Positions 1 to 9,100 of a stretch of 64,000 nt of DNA are shown piece by piece. Origin of the DNA: Megamonas sp. UBA1796 (GTDB lineage Bacteria > Bacillota > Negativicutes > Selenomonadales > Selenomonadaceae). Within the stretch, counting starts at the first letter, position 1. Every line of letters starts with the position of its first letter. The position numbers and the translations under genes were made by a program. The notes beneath the pieces were generated by a model that was given only the letters and a program-made list of their open reading frames with translations, did not search any database and was not told where the DNA came from. The stretch spans positions 15,123 to 79,122 of the forward strand of contig DCFU01000024.1 in the NCBI GenBank assembly GCA_002319795.1, read 5' to 3'.

Positions 1-12
1 GAATGATTTTCT

Positions 13-1722
13 TTGTCGATACAAGAATACCGTCCAATTGCCAATATCGGATTTTATCTGCTCGTGGCAGGCGCCTTGATGGCCATGGCAGCATATACCT
101 GGCAATTTCGCAGGATGCCGGGCAGTAAGCCACAGGCCTGTATCCAGGGATGCAAGGGAATCTGGCTGGTATCAATGGTTTTGATCGGGCTCAGCGAAGG
201 CTTGGGGGACAAGGTGTTTTGGATGCAGCTCATGCAGGCTGCTTGTATTCTTTCCCCGTATTTTTGGTTCGTATTCGTGATAGAAATCAGCCATCAGCAG
301 GAAAAGATACCCGCGATGTTGCGGCATATCATGACCGGCGTTGTGCTCTGTCTTGCGGTCGGGTTGCTCTCCAATCTTTGGTCTGGATTCTTCTGGCAGG
401 GTGCCTGTCTGGCTGGACAGACTTTGCAGGTTTTCCAGCAGACGGGACTATGGCTGATGTTTCTGGCCAGCTATATACTCTGCCTTTTGGCGATGGGATT
501 CAGTGTGCGCTGGGTCTGGCTTACGGCTGGTCTGCGGCGTCGGCAGGCGATATGGTTTACCATGACGGGAGTCATATCGACGCTGGGTACGTTGCTGGAC
601 AACATTCCGGGTCTGGATAATGTAGCGCCGCTCCCGCTGAGTTTTTTAATAGCGGGGTTGTGTGTAACCTGGGGTTTTTACCGCTGGCGTGTATATGATG
701 TGCTGACTCTGAGCCAGGAGGTCGTGGTGCGGGATATGATCGATGGTCTTATCGTCGTAGACAGCTATGGATATATAGCTGATATGAATCCGGCGGCCCG
801 GACACTGCTGCGTCGTGTGCCGGACAGCCTTATAGGCAGTCGGTTCGAGCGGCTGGCATCGGCCTGGCCGGAGCTATCGGCCATATGTGAGAGTGATGCA
901 GTGCAGAATACCGAGGCACAATGGGAAGGCCCGGAGGGACGGCGCTGTTACCAGCTGCATATGTCGCCGCTGATCGTACGGGCGCAATGGCTGGGCAGGG
1001 CGGTCGTGTTCAAGGACATCACGGAACAGAAACAGCAGCAGGCGAAGCTGCTGGAACAGCAGAAGGCGCTGTCTATCTTGAAAGAAAGGGAGAGACTGGG
1101 GCGTGAACTCCATGACGGGCAGGCGCAGATCTGTAACTTCCTCGGGCTCGGACTGGGGACGGCCTCTTCCCTGCTGCGTGACGGGCAGGCCGGTAAAGCC
1201 GAGGAGCAGATCGACAGGTTACGGGAGGCTGTAAAGGATATGAATACCAATATCCGGGAATCTATCCTGAGCCTGAAGAAAGCAAATACGTTAAGTGGTG
1301 ATTTCGAATCGAGGCTCCGTGAGTACCTTGCCTGGTATGAAAAGAACCGGGGAATCACCACGCAGCTCCAGATTCCCCCAGGTCTCATTGACCGCGCTTT
1401 TGGGGATACCGCCAGGCTGCAGCTGCTGCGCATCATTCAGGAGGCCCTGGCGAATATACGCAAGCATGCACAGGCACGGCAGGCCAAGGTGTCTATTGAG
1501 GAAACGGAAGTACAGATCACGGTCCGTATTGAGGATGACGGCTGTGGCTTTGCTATGGCTGCTGCGGCGGCCAAGGATAAAAGCTTCGGTCTGCAGATTA
1601 TGGCTGAACGAGCGAAAGAAGCCGGCGGACAGCTGGAAATCGATACCCAACCCGGCAGGGGTACGAGGGTTTTGGTACGTTTCCCGCAGAACCATAGGAA
1701 AGGCAGGGTGGAAAAATCATGA
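13..1722 (+). CDS. Membrane sensor histidine kinase, NarX/DegS type (7TM, PAS, HisKA_3, HATPase)
   Basis: Autophosphorylating inner-membrane sensor that should pass phosphate to the NarL-type regulator overlapping its 3' end. Residues about 10-230 hold several hydrophobic helices resembling the seven-helix N-terminal sensor region of 7TM histidine kinases. About 238-345 is a PAS domain. The HisKA_3 box GRELHDGQ gives phospho-acceptor His367, and a HATPase_c domain follows, with an N-type run (EALANIRKHA) and the G-box DDGCGFA. There is an in-frame stop at 4-6, so the gene cannot extend further upstream. The first possible start is TTG at 13, with no clear ribosome site in the few bases visible; ATG at 79 is the alternative but would cut into the first helix. 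The stop overlaps the regulator start as ATGA. The signal sensed is unknown. Confidence 0.88.
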   Translation: MSIQEYRPIANIGFYLLVAGALMAMAAYTWQFRRMPGSKPQACIQGCKGIWLVSMVLIGLSEGLGDKVFWMQLMQAACILSPYFWFVFVIEISHQQEKIPAMLRHIMTGVVLCLAVGLLSNLWSGFFWQGACLAGQTLQVFQQTGLWLMFLASYILCLLAMGFSVRWVWLTAGLRRRQAIWFTMTGVISTLGTLLDNIPGLDNVAPLPLSFLIAGLCVTWGFYRWRVYDVLTLSQEVVVRDMIDGLIVVDSYGYIADMNPAARTLLRRVPDSLIGSRFERLASAWPELSAICESDAVQNTEAQWEGPEGRRCYQLHMSPLIVRAQWLGRAVVFKDITEQKQQQAKLLEQQKALSILKERERLGRELHDGQAQICNFLGLGLGTASSLLRDGQAGKAEEQIDRLREAVKDMNTNIRESILSLKKANTLSGDFESRLREYLAWYEKNRGITTQLQIPPGLIDRAFGDTARLQLLRIIQEALANIRKHAQARQAKVSIEETEVQITVRIEDDGCGFAMAAAAAKDKSFGLQIMAERAKEAGGQLEIDTQPGRGTRVLVRFPQNHRKGRVEKS

Positions 1723-2414
1723 AAACGTTGTTGGTAGATGATCATGCCCTGGTACTGGAGGGGTTGAAGCATTTTCTGGATTCCCAGGGCATAGAGGTCG
1801 TGGGGACGGCGCGCAGCGGAGTAGAGGCTCTCATGCAGTATGAAATGCATGAGGCGGAGATCGATGTGGTGCTCATGGACATCCAGATGGAAGGCTGTGA
1901 TGGCATAGAAGCTACCCGGATGATAAAGAAAGAGTATCCGGAGGCGATGGTCGTCATGCTCACAGCATCTGCAGATGAGGAAACCTTGCTGGCTGCAATG
2001 CAGGCTGGGGCCGAAGGCTATCTGTTAAAGGACATGGAGCCTGAAAGTTTTATCCGGCAGCTTACCGGTATGACGGCGGGAGAAATGCCCCTTGCGCCGC
2101 AGCTGGCTGAACGGCTGTTGTATGAATTCGGTCATCGCGGGGAGCAGAACATGCCGGAGGTTCATCCGTCGGAGGAGCCTGCAGAGGGGAATCTACCAGT
2201 AAAAGAGCTGTCGGAGCGGCAGAGGGAAGTGCTGCAGTTTCTGATACGGGGCCTGACCTATCGGGAAATCGCTGATCGGCTGGAATTGAAAGAAGTCACT
2301 GTCAAATATCATGTCAAAGAAATCCTCTCCAAGATGGGCCTGCCGAACCGGACAAAGCTTATTGCATATACACTGCGCGAGGGGATGCCAGGGGAAGGAA
2401 AAGAACCGTCCTGA
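1719..2414 (+). CDS. NarL/LuxR-family response regulator
   Basis: Cytoplasmic DNA-binding partner of the preceding kinase. Residues 1-120 form a receiver domain, with acidic pair Asp7/Asp8, phospho-acceptor Asp54 in LMDIQM, a conserved Thr in VMLTAS and Lys in LLKDME. Residues about 165-225 are a LuxR-type helix-turn-helix (LSERQREVLQ, then REIADRLELKEVTVKYHVKEIL). The linker between them is longer than usual and rich in Glu and Pro. ATG overlaps the kinase stop by four bases, which indicates translational coupling. A strong hairpin terminator follows, so the kinase-regulator pair is probably a closed operon. The target genes are not evident; the receiver-like protein at 2589 and the secretion system at 4.4 kb are the nearest candidates. 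Confidence 0.92.
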   Translation: MKTLLVDDHALVLEGLKHFLDSQGIEVVGTARSGVEALMQYEMHEAEIDVVLMDIQMEGCDGIEATRMIKKEYPEAMVVMLTASADEETLLAAMQAGAEGYLLKDMEPESFIRQLTGMTAGEMPLAPQLAERLLYEFGHRGEQNMPEVHPSEEPAEGNLPVKELSERQREVLQFLIRGLTYREIADRLELKEVTVKYHVKEILSKMGLPNRTKLIAYTLREGMPGEGKEPS

Positions 2415-2436
2415 TTCTTTTCTATGCAGACTATCC

Positions 2437-2493
2437 AAAAGTATAGCCGGCACTATTCAAAAGTATAGTGCCGGCTATACTTTTATTTTTTTT
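2437..2493 (+). terminator. Rho-independent terminator of the two-component operon
   Basis: A perfect 19-bp inverted repeat (arms 2437-2455 and 2466-2484) with a 10-nt loop is followed by an A and nine T residues (2485-2493). Confidence 0.9.
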
Positions 2494-2588
2494 CGACTAT
2501 ACGAAAGGTAGGGGTCAGGAGAAAAAAAATTTGCTAACATAAAAGAGAAAGAACCCTTATCGTCATTAGAATAAGTGAGGCGAGAATA

Positions 2589-2954
2589 TTGGAACGATGT
2601 TTTGAGGTGGGAATCTATGGCCGCAGCCTGTTTTTGGCTGGGATAGAATCCTCTCTTAAAAAACAGGAAGGTATCCGGGTACGTTGGCTGGGGGATTCTC
2701 TTGACGAGGCACTCTGGGAGATCCGGATGCTTTCTCCGCAGGTGATTCTGTATGAAGTAAGCGATGCCAGCCAGCTTGCCGCTGCTGCCATCATGCGGCA
2801 GTACCCGGAGCTCTGGCTGCTGGGCCTGGACCCGGAGCGCGATACGGTGACAATTTTTTCATCCAGCAAGCAGACCGTATCCTCCGGCGAAGAACTGGTA
2901 CGAATTGTCCTGCAAGCCGCAGGGAGGGCGGGAGACAATGCCTCGGATATATAG
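2589..2954 (+). CDS. Small receiver-like protein of unknown function
   Basis: 121 residues, no signal peptide or membrane helix. The start GIYGRSLFLAGIESSL, the predicted strand after 'MLSPQVILYEV' and the run 'PELWLLGLDPERD' give an alternating beta/alpha pattern like a response-regulator receiver. The acidic pair and the phospho-acceptor Asp are missing, so it would be a pseudo-receiver. TTG at 2589 is used, with GTGAGG about 8 bases upstream; no in-frame ATG lies close to it. It sits downstream of the two-component terminator and upstream of a convergent gene pair. I know of similar uncharacterised proteins that begin with an IYGRSLFLAGIE-like sequence, but no function is established. The fold is inferred from pattern only. 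Confidence 0.6.
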   Translation: MERCFEVGIYGRSLFLAGIESSLKKQEGIRVRWLGDSLDEALWEIRMLSPQVILYEVSDASQLAAAAIMRQYPELWLLGLDPERDTVTIFSSSKQTVSSGEELVRIVLQAAGRAGDNASDI

Positions 2955-2969
2955 CAGGGAATAGATAGC

Positions 2970-3005
2970 AAAGGTGCCGCGCTGTTTATGCAGCACGGCA
3001 CCTTT
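2970..3005 (+). terminator. Hairpin between convergent genes, possible terminator
   Basis: Arms 2970-2984 and 2991-3005 pair over 15 bp with one mismatch around a 6-nt loop. There is no T tract on the plus side, so termination is uncertain. It lies between the receiver-like gene (plus) and the secreted small protein (minus). Confidence 0.4.
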
Positions 3006-3078
3006 GAAGATTTGGCAGAGCTTTGTATAAGATAAAAGATTTTTCCTGGCAGAAAATACAGGCAGCCCTGCTGTCGGC

Positions 3079-3249
3079 CTAGCTGTCGGCAACCTCCGGC
3101 TGCTGCTGGGCATTGCCGCTTTGGTGGTTTTCAATGCTGCAGCTTCCGTCAGGGCAGGAAGAACCGCTGCCGTCCGCGGCGGCCATGGGTACAGACATCC
3201 AAAGCAAGAGAAACAGCAGACCAATTCCCAGGATAGGTTTCTTCGTCAT
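3079..3249 (-). CDS. Small secreted Cys-containing protein (56 residues)
   Basis: A short gene immediately after the thioredoxin-like gene on the minus strand: five bases separate that gene's TGA (3255-3257) from this ATG (3249). The product is 56 residues. It has an N-terminal signal peptide (MTKKPILGIG, then LLFLLLWMSV) with a likely cut after PMAAA. The mature part is about 32 polar residues containing SSCPDGSCSIE, two cysteines spaced C-x4-C, and a Gln-rich tail. The two cysteines and the coupling to a secreted thioredoxin-like protein suggest that it is a redox partner or substrate, or that it binds metal; this is inference. I do not recognise the family. There is no strong ribosome site, consistent with translational coupling. 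Confidence 0.62.
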   Translation of the reverse strand: MTKKPILGIGLLFLLLWMSVPMAAADGSGSSCPDGSCSIENHQSGNAQQQPEVADS

Positions 3250-3254
3250 AGCGA

Positions 3255-4109
3255 TCACTGCCTTTTCTGTGCCAGGGTTGTCTGGGCTTTGTGCAGCGCA
3301 TTTTCCAGCGCACTGCTGGTTACCTCGCCTACATAACGATATTGGATTATGCCGTTTTTGTCTATGAATATCGTGGTGGGATAATAATCAACCTGAAAAA
3401 CACGGCAGGCTTGAGGTGCAAACGGGGCTCCGTCCTTTAAGTCATAAAAATTGATTTCGGAGGAATGCTTTTGCAGGAAAGCCGTAATCGCGGGTGCTTC
3501 TGCTGTGCAATGCGAGCACCAGGTGGCCCAGAAATTGATCATAGTCACCTTGTCGGGGGATACCAGAGCGTCATTCTTGATTTTTCGCAGGACATCAAAG
3601 GCAAAAGGCGGAACCTTCTCACCGACATCTATAGTGGTTTTGGTGCGTTGTTTTTTGGCAGCATTTATCGCGCCAACGAATCTGTAATCAAACTGGTTTT
3701 CGGCTTCCGCGAGGGACTTGAAGAGCTGTGTCTGCGGCTGGCCGTTCGCGTACCATTTCAGCAGGAAACCATCCGTGCTCAGGTTTGCGGTTGCTAAAAT
3801 ACTATTGTCATTTTTCAGATTGCCAAAGATTAGCAGTGCACCGTCTTTGATTTCTGATTCGTCGAAGGTCACATCCCAGCCGGCTTTCATGGCTGGTTCC
3901 AGTATCCACCATGAAGGGAAAATTCCTTTTGCGTTCACCTTTACAAATTCCTTGGAACCAGGGCTGGAAGCCCCTGCATCGAAATCCTGCAAAGCCAGAG
4001 CGTATTCTGAAAAAGCAATACCGTGGTAGTTGCCCGCTGGCGCAGCGGCAGCCGGAGCAATCGTCAGTGCTGTAGACAGGAAGAATGCCAGTAGGAGGAT
4101 TTTTCTCAT
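3255..4109 (-). CDS. Secreted TlpA/ResA-like thioredoxin-domain protein
   Basis: Probably an extracytoplasmic thiol-disulfide oxidoreductase. A signal peptide (MRKILLLAFF with cut near APAAAA) leads into an N-terminal region of about 150 residues that I do not recognise. A C-terminal thioredoxin fold of the TlpA/ResA type follows, with active site WCSHC in the context NFWATWCSHC and a cis-Pro region DYYPTTIFID. Start choice: ATG 4109 has AAGGAG 10 bases upstream and begins a signal peptide, whereas upstream in-frame codons back to 4202 would add 31 residues with no signal. The 284-residue length is longer than a simple TlpA (about 150-190), which is explained by the extra N-terminal domain. 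The short secreted cysteine peptide is coupled downstream. Confidence 0.82.
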   Translation of the reverse strand: MRKILLLAFFLSTALTIAPAAAAPAGNYHGIAFSEYALALQDFDAGASSPGSKEFVKVNAKGIFPSWWILEPAMKAGWDVTFDESEIKDGALLIFGNLKNDNSILATANLSTDGFLLKWYANGQPQTQLFKSLAEAENQFDYRFVGAINAAKKQRTKTTIDVGEKVPPFAFDVLRKIKNDALVSPDKVTMINFWATWCSHCTAEAPAITAFLQKHSSEINFYDLKDGAPFAPQACRVFQVDYYPTTIFIDKNGIIQYRYVGEVTSSALENALHKAQTTLAQKRQ

Positions 4110-4436
4110 AGGATACATCTCCTTGCAATATGTTTTGCTTGCGTACACGATGGGCTTTAGTGGGTGCAAATATGTCTTGTGGTACAACATCCATGGAACC
4201 ACAGCCCTTTTCTAAATAATAACCTATTATTATGTTGGATTTCAATAGAAACCGGAAATTTAGTTTTTTTATGTACAGACCAAATTTCAAAATCACCGAA
4301 AATATTTGCGTTAGAGGAATATTTTGATTTTTGGTTCACTAAAAGCCGGGTGGGAGAAGAGAATATACCCGGGCTTCATAAGAACGTAAGATAGATACAA
4401 ATTCAGCCAGATACAAATAAGGAACAGGTGATTTGC
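4110..4436. other. Divergent intergenic region
   Basis: An AT-rich stretch of about 330 bases between the minus-strand thioredoxin-like gene and the plus-strand secretion operon. Beyond the minus-strand promoter and the ribosome site for the outer-membrane transporter, I see no gene and no confident plus-strand promoter. Confidence 0.6.
4217..4245 (-). promoter_or_regulatory. Promoter of the thioredoxin-like gene with overlapping palindrome
   Basis: On the minus strand, TTGAAA (4240-4245) and TTATTA (4217-4222) are separated by 17 bp. A 7-bp inverted repeat, ATAATAA-tagg-TTATTAT, overlaps the -10 box and could be an operator. The leader to the ATG is about 100 nt. Confidence 0.5.
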
Positions 4437-6110
4437 ATGAAGAAATGCCGTTTTTATAGCAAGGGATGTATTTCACTGCTTGTGCTGCCGTTTTTCCTGG
4501 TCAGTGCACAAGCCAGCGCTGCGATCTTACCGGACAGCGGTACGGCGCTGGAGGGAGTGAAGCCGCCCCCCGCGCAGCAGCAGGCGCCCCAAGGCCCGGA
4601 TATCACGGTACAGGAGGCCCAGCCGGAGAATCCCGATACCGGGCAGGAAAAGATATGGGTGAAGGACTTTCGTTTCTGCGGCGAGCTTCCGGTAGCGCAG
4701 CAGGAGCTGGAAAAATGCCTCGCCGGATCCGCCGGACAGGAGATGTCCCTGCATCGGCTGAACCAGCTTGCCGATAAGCTCACGCGGTATCTCCGGCAGC
4801 GTGGATATCTCGTCGCATTTGCCTACATACCGGCGCAGACACTCCGGGACGGCAGCGTGGAAATCGCGATTGTATCCGGCAAATATGAGAAAATTGATAT
4901 TTCCGGCACAGTCGGCATAGCCCCGGAACGGTTAAAATCCATGCTGCCTGCGGCCCGGTCAGGCAAAATCATCCGGCGGCAGGAACTGGAGCACGATCTG
5001 CTGCTCATCAACGATCTGAACGGCATTGCCGTACAGGCGTCGCTGGGTCCCGGCCAGAAGCCCGGCACAGCGGATCTTACCCTGCACGCAGCATCAACGG
5101 CCGGGGCCAGCGGGGTAGTGTATATGGATAACTGGGGTAACCGTTATAGCGGCCAGATACGCAGCGGCGTGCAATACAGCCTCAACAATCCGGGCCGTCT
5201 GGGTGACCGGCTGGACATCGGCGGACTGCTCACGGAAGACAAGCGTATGGGCGATTACAACCTTAGCTATAGCCTGCCGCTGGGCTATCGCGGACTCAGG
5301 CTGACGCTGGGACATTCACGGGTACATTATACACTGGGTGACGAATTTGCGGCGCTGGATGCCAACGGAGAGGCGGTTACGGACAACCTTACGCTTGCGT
5401 ATCCGCTGGTGCGCAGCCGAAACGTCAATCTCATGGGCGCCATAAGCTATGACCATAAGAAACTCAGCGATGATACGAACAGCTCAGCTGCGTCCCCAAG
5501 GACGAGTCGTCTGGGCAATGCCGCGTTGAACGGCAGCTTCGTCGACAGCTGGCTGGGCGGCGGCAATAACAGCTTTTCCCTCACGCGATACTGGGGGAAC
5601 CTGTCCGGCGGTGACAGCAGTATGGCTGCTGCGAGCCACTTCAACAAGACCGTATTTAACTTTGAACGTCAACAGTATGTGGCGCGGAACCTGACATTTG
5701 CTTTCAGCTTTATCGGACAGCTGGCCGATGGTAATCTTGATTCTTCGGAAAAACTTTATTTGGGCGGGGCCGACGGTGTCCGGGCCTATCCGCAGGGAGA
5801 AGCGGCTGGCGACCAGGGCTACCGGCTTTCTGGTGAATTCCGCTGGAGACTGCCCGGCTTGTCCAAGCAGAGCAGCAGTGTATGCCTGACCAGCTTCTAC
5901 GATTATGGCAGTGTTATTCTGGATAAGCACCCGTCGGCTGCAGGCGATAACCGGCGCAGCCTGGCAGGTGCTGGTCTCGGCATGCTGTGGACGCGGGACA
6001 ATGATTTTATGCTGCGGCTTGCTTACGCCTGGAAAACCGGCCGGGAAAAAGCGCAATCGGATCACGATAAAAATGGACGCTTCTGGATACAGGGTGTGAA
6101 ATATTTTTGA
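4437..6110 (+). CDS. Two-partner secretion outer-membrane transporter (ShlB/FhaC/HecB family)
   Basis: TpsB pore that should export the large exoprotein encoded next. A signal peptide (residues 1-28, with a cut after AQASA) and a Pro/Gln-rich linker precede a POTRA_2 domain at about 75-155 (IWVKDFRFCGELP onward). A C-terminal 16-strand-type barrel of about 370 residues follows. The conserved loop-6 element is seen as GGADGVRAYPQGEA, and the protein ends in Phe (VKYF), the usual terminal aromatic of Omp85-superfamily barrels. Start: ATG 4437 has AGGTG six bases upstream; GTG 4428 is possible and adds three residues. The length (557) matches the family. Its presence means that the cell has an outer membrane, which in a Firmicute background points to Negativicutes. 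The exoprotein gene follows after about 60 bases. Confidence 0.93.
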   Translation: MKKCRFYSKGCISLLVLPFFLVSAQASAAILPDSGTALEGVKPPPAQQQAPQGPDITVQEAQPENPDTGQEKIWVKDFRFCGELPVAQQELEKCLAGSAGQEMSLHRLNQLADKLTRYLRQRGYLVAFAYIPAQTLRDGSVEIAIVSGKYEKIDISGTVGIAPERLKSMLPAARSGKIIRRQELEHDLLLINDLNGIAVQASLGPGQKPGTADLTLHAASTAGASGVVYMDNWGNRYSGQIRSGVQYSLNNPGRLGDRLDIGGLLTEDKRMGDYNLSYSLPLGYRGLRLTLGHSRVHYTLGDEFAALDANGEAVTDNLTLAYPLVRSRNVNLMGAISYDHKKLSDDTNSSAASPRTSRLGNAALNGSFVDSWLGGGNNSFSLTRYWGNLSGGDSSMAAASHFNKTVFNFERQQYVARNLTFAFSFIGQLADGNLDSSEKLYLGGADGVRAYPQGEAAGDQGYRLSGEFRWRLPGLSKQSSSVCLTSFYDYGSVILDKHPSAAGDNRRSLAGAGLGMLWTRDNDFMLRLAYAWKTGREKAQSDHDKNGRFWIQGVKYF

Positions 6111-6169
6111 GGAAACAGGGATGAAGCAGCGTTTCTTTACGCTGCGTGCAGAAGAAAGAGGGAATAAGG

Positions 6170-9100
6170 ATGCAGAGAAAATGGCGAAGGAAATGGCAGC
6201 GCAAGGGCAGCAGGCAGCTTTTGGTGCCGTTTGCAGCGGTGCTGCTGCTCTATAGTATCGCAGGTACTGCCGGCGCGAACCCGTCCGGCGGCACTGTGAC
6301 GAGCGGCGCCGCCGCGATTACGGCGCAGGGGCCAGCCATGACCGTGGCGCAGAGTACGGACAAGGTTTCTATCGACTGGCAGAGCTTCGCTATCGCCAAA
6401 GGAGAAACCGTACGGTTCGTACAACCTGGCAGCCATGCGGTGGCGTTGAACCGGGTCACGGGAAATAACGCCTCAGCCATCTATGGAACCCTGAACGCGA
6501 ATGGCCGGGTCTATCTCATCAATCAGCACGGCGTGCTGTTCGCACCGGGGGCCCAGGTCAATGTAGGCGGGCTGGTGGCCTCCACGCTGGATATCGCGGA
6601 CCGCGACTTCCAAAAAGGCAATGATAGTTTTAGCGGCACAGGCACCGGAAGTGTCGTCAATCAAGGAAACATAACCGCCGCGCATGATGTTGTGCTGCTG
6701 GGAACTGTCGTAAAGAATGAAGGCATTATAACGGCGGCCGCAGCCGGACTGGGAGCCGGCAATAAGGTTCGCCTGGACTTTAACGGCGATAAGCTCCTGC
6801 GTCTCACCGTAGACGTCGGCGCGGCAGGCGGCAGTGCTGCGAACAGCGGCCGGATTACCGCCGACGGTGGGCTCGTGGTCATGAGCGCGGGCACGAAAGA
6901 TGCCCTGCTCGATACGGTGGTCAACAACAGCGGTATCCTGCGGGCGCAGAGCATCCATAAGGGAAACGGCGTCATCCGGCTCGAAGCGGATACGACGCAA
7001 AACAGCGGCATACTCGATGCTTCCGGGAAAGCTTCCGGGGAAAACGGCGGCACCGTAAAGGTGCTTGGCGATACTGTCACTTTGGCGCAGGGCACGCGTA
7101 TCGACGTCTCCGGCGACGCGGGCGGCGGCACGGCGCTCGTCGGTGGCAACTTCCACGGGCAGGGTACGGAGCAGCGGGCGACGCATACTGCGGTTGCAGC
7201 GGGTGCCGTTATCTCCGCTGATGCGGTGACTAGCGGCAGCGGCGGACAGGCCGTCGTCTGGAGTGATGGCAGAACAACCTTCGCCGGCACAATCACCGCG
7301 CAGGGCGGCACCTCGTCCGGTAACGGCGGCAACGTCGAAACCTCGGGGCATACGGTGGAGATAGGCGCTAGGGCTCGTATAGATACCAGGGCGGCGAAAG
7401 GCAGCACGGGCAGCTGGCTCCTTGATCCAGTAACGCTTACCGTCGATGGCTCGAACGTCGGCACTTATACAGGCCAATTAAATACAACCAATGCCACGAT
7501 GACGACCTCCGGTGGGGATCTGAGCATAACCGTACCCGTATCCTGGCAGACGGCGAATACGCTGGCACTCGATTCGGCGGGTGCTATCGCTATAAGTGCG
7601 CCTATCACAGCAAACAACGGTGGACTCACAGTCCAAGCAGCCGGGACGATTACGGATACCACTTCGTTGGCCGTCCATACCTTCAGCCTGCAAAGCGGTA
7701 CCTGGCAGCAAAACACCAGCAGTCTGCCAGCTTTCTCTGCTGACAATTTCCAGATAACAGGCGGCACCTTCCTGCGGGTGCGGGGCGGTGATGGGAGTAC
7801 GCATCCCTATCAGATCGGCGATGTCTACGGCTTGCAGGGCATAGGATCTACGGGCCTGCTGGGAAAGAGCTACGCCCTTGCCGGCGATATCGACGCGAGC
7901 GGCACTGCAGCTTGGAACGGTGGGGCAGGTTTCGTGCCGCTTGGCGATTATTCGAATAAATTTACCGGTAATTTCGATGGACAGAATCATGTCATTGCAG
8001 GTCTGACCATCCTTCGGCCGGCAAAAAATTATGTGGGGCTGTTTGGCGTTGCATCCGGAGGAAATATCCAGAATGTGGGGCTGACAGCTGTCAACGTAAC
8101 GGGTTTAAATCATGTAGGCATTCTGGTGGGAGAAAATTATGATCCAGTTAGCAACAGCTACAGCACGGGCAGCGTATCTGGTTTAAGTAATGTAGGGGGG
8201 CTGGTGGGTTGGAACGTTGGTGGTGTAGCTGTTAGTAACTGCTACAGCACGAGCAGCGTATCTGGCGCGTATGGCAACGGCAACGGTGATGTAGGCGGTC
8301 TGGTGGGATGGAATAATGGCATCGTTAGCAATAGCTATAGCATGGGCAGCGTATCTGGCGACAGTAATGTAGGCGGTCTGGTAGGATGGAATGTTAGTAC
8401 TGTTAGGAACAGCTACAGCACGGGCAGCGTATCTGGCAACAGTTTTGTAGGTGGTTTGGTGGGGAATATGAATGGTGGTGGCACTGTTAGCGACAGCTAC
8501 TGGGATATGGATACATCGGGGCAGCCAACCAGCGCAGGTGGCACGAGGCTGCCTACGGTTGATATGCAAACCTATCAGACTTTTCACGATGCGACTTGGA
8601 ACATCAGCGATATCGGTGGTACTAACAAGGTATGGCGTATCTACGATGGACATAGCTATCCACTGCTCCGGTCCTTCCTGACGCCGGTGACGGTATCAGC
8701 TGACAGTGTAAGCAAGTCCTATGACGGCGGCAGCAATCCTGCACCAGCGAATATACGTTATACGACTTCTGCCGGGACAACATCAACGCTTTCTGGAATC
8801 TTGGGGGGGTTGACCTATGGCAGCGACACGAGTGCCGGTACCCATTCGTTGTCCGGCTATTACAGTACCGACCAACAGGGCTATGACATCCGCTATGCTC
8901 CGCAGAGTGTACTGACCATCACGCCAGCAAATGTACCGACGAATCCCACGAATCCTAAGGGCCCGACGACGCCCGTTACACCTGTAGAGAAGCGCTCACT
9001 TACGATCACGCCGGTGGCGCAGGAGAAGACCTACGGGCAGAGCAATCCGATGCTGCGAGCAGCGGTTACGGGAGGCCAGGGTCTCGCGAGTGGTGACAGT

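Noticed and set aside
2859..3224. Minus-strand frame of 121 codons at the receiver-like/thioredoxin junction
   Set aside because: A different frame of the same strand encodes the short signal-peptide protein at 3079-3249, which fits the operon and start spacing better.
6473..7477. Long minus-strand open frame (334 codons) opposite the adhesin
   Set aside because: Shadow of a GC-rich, Gly/Ala-rich gene in the opposite frame; no ribosome site, and the plus-strand protein matches a known family throughout.
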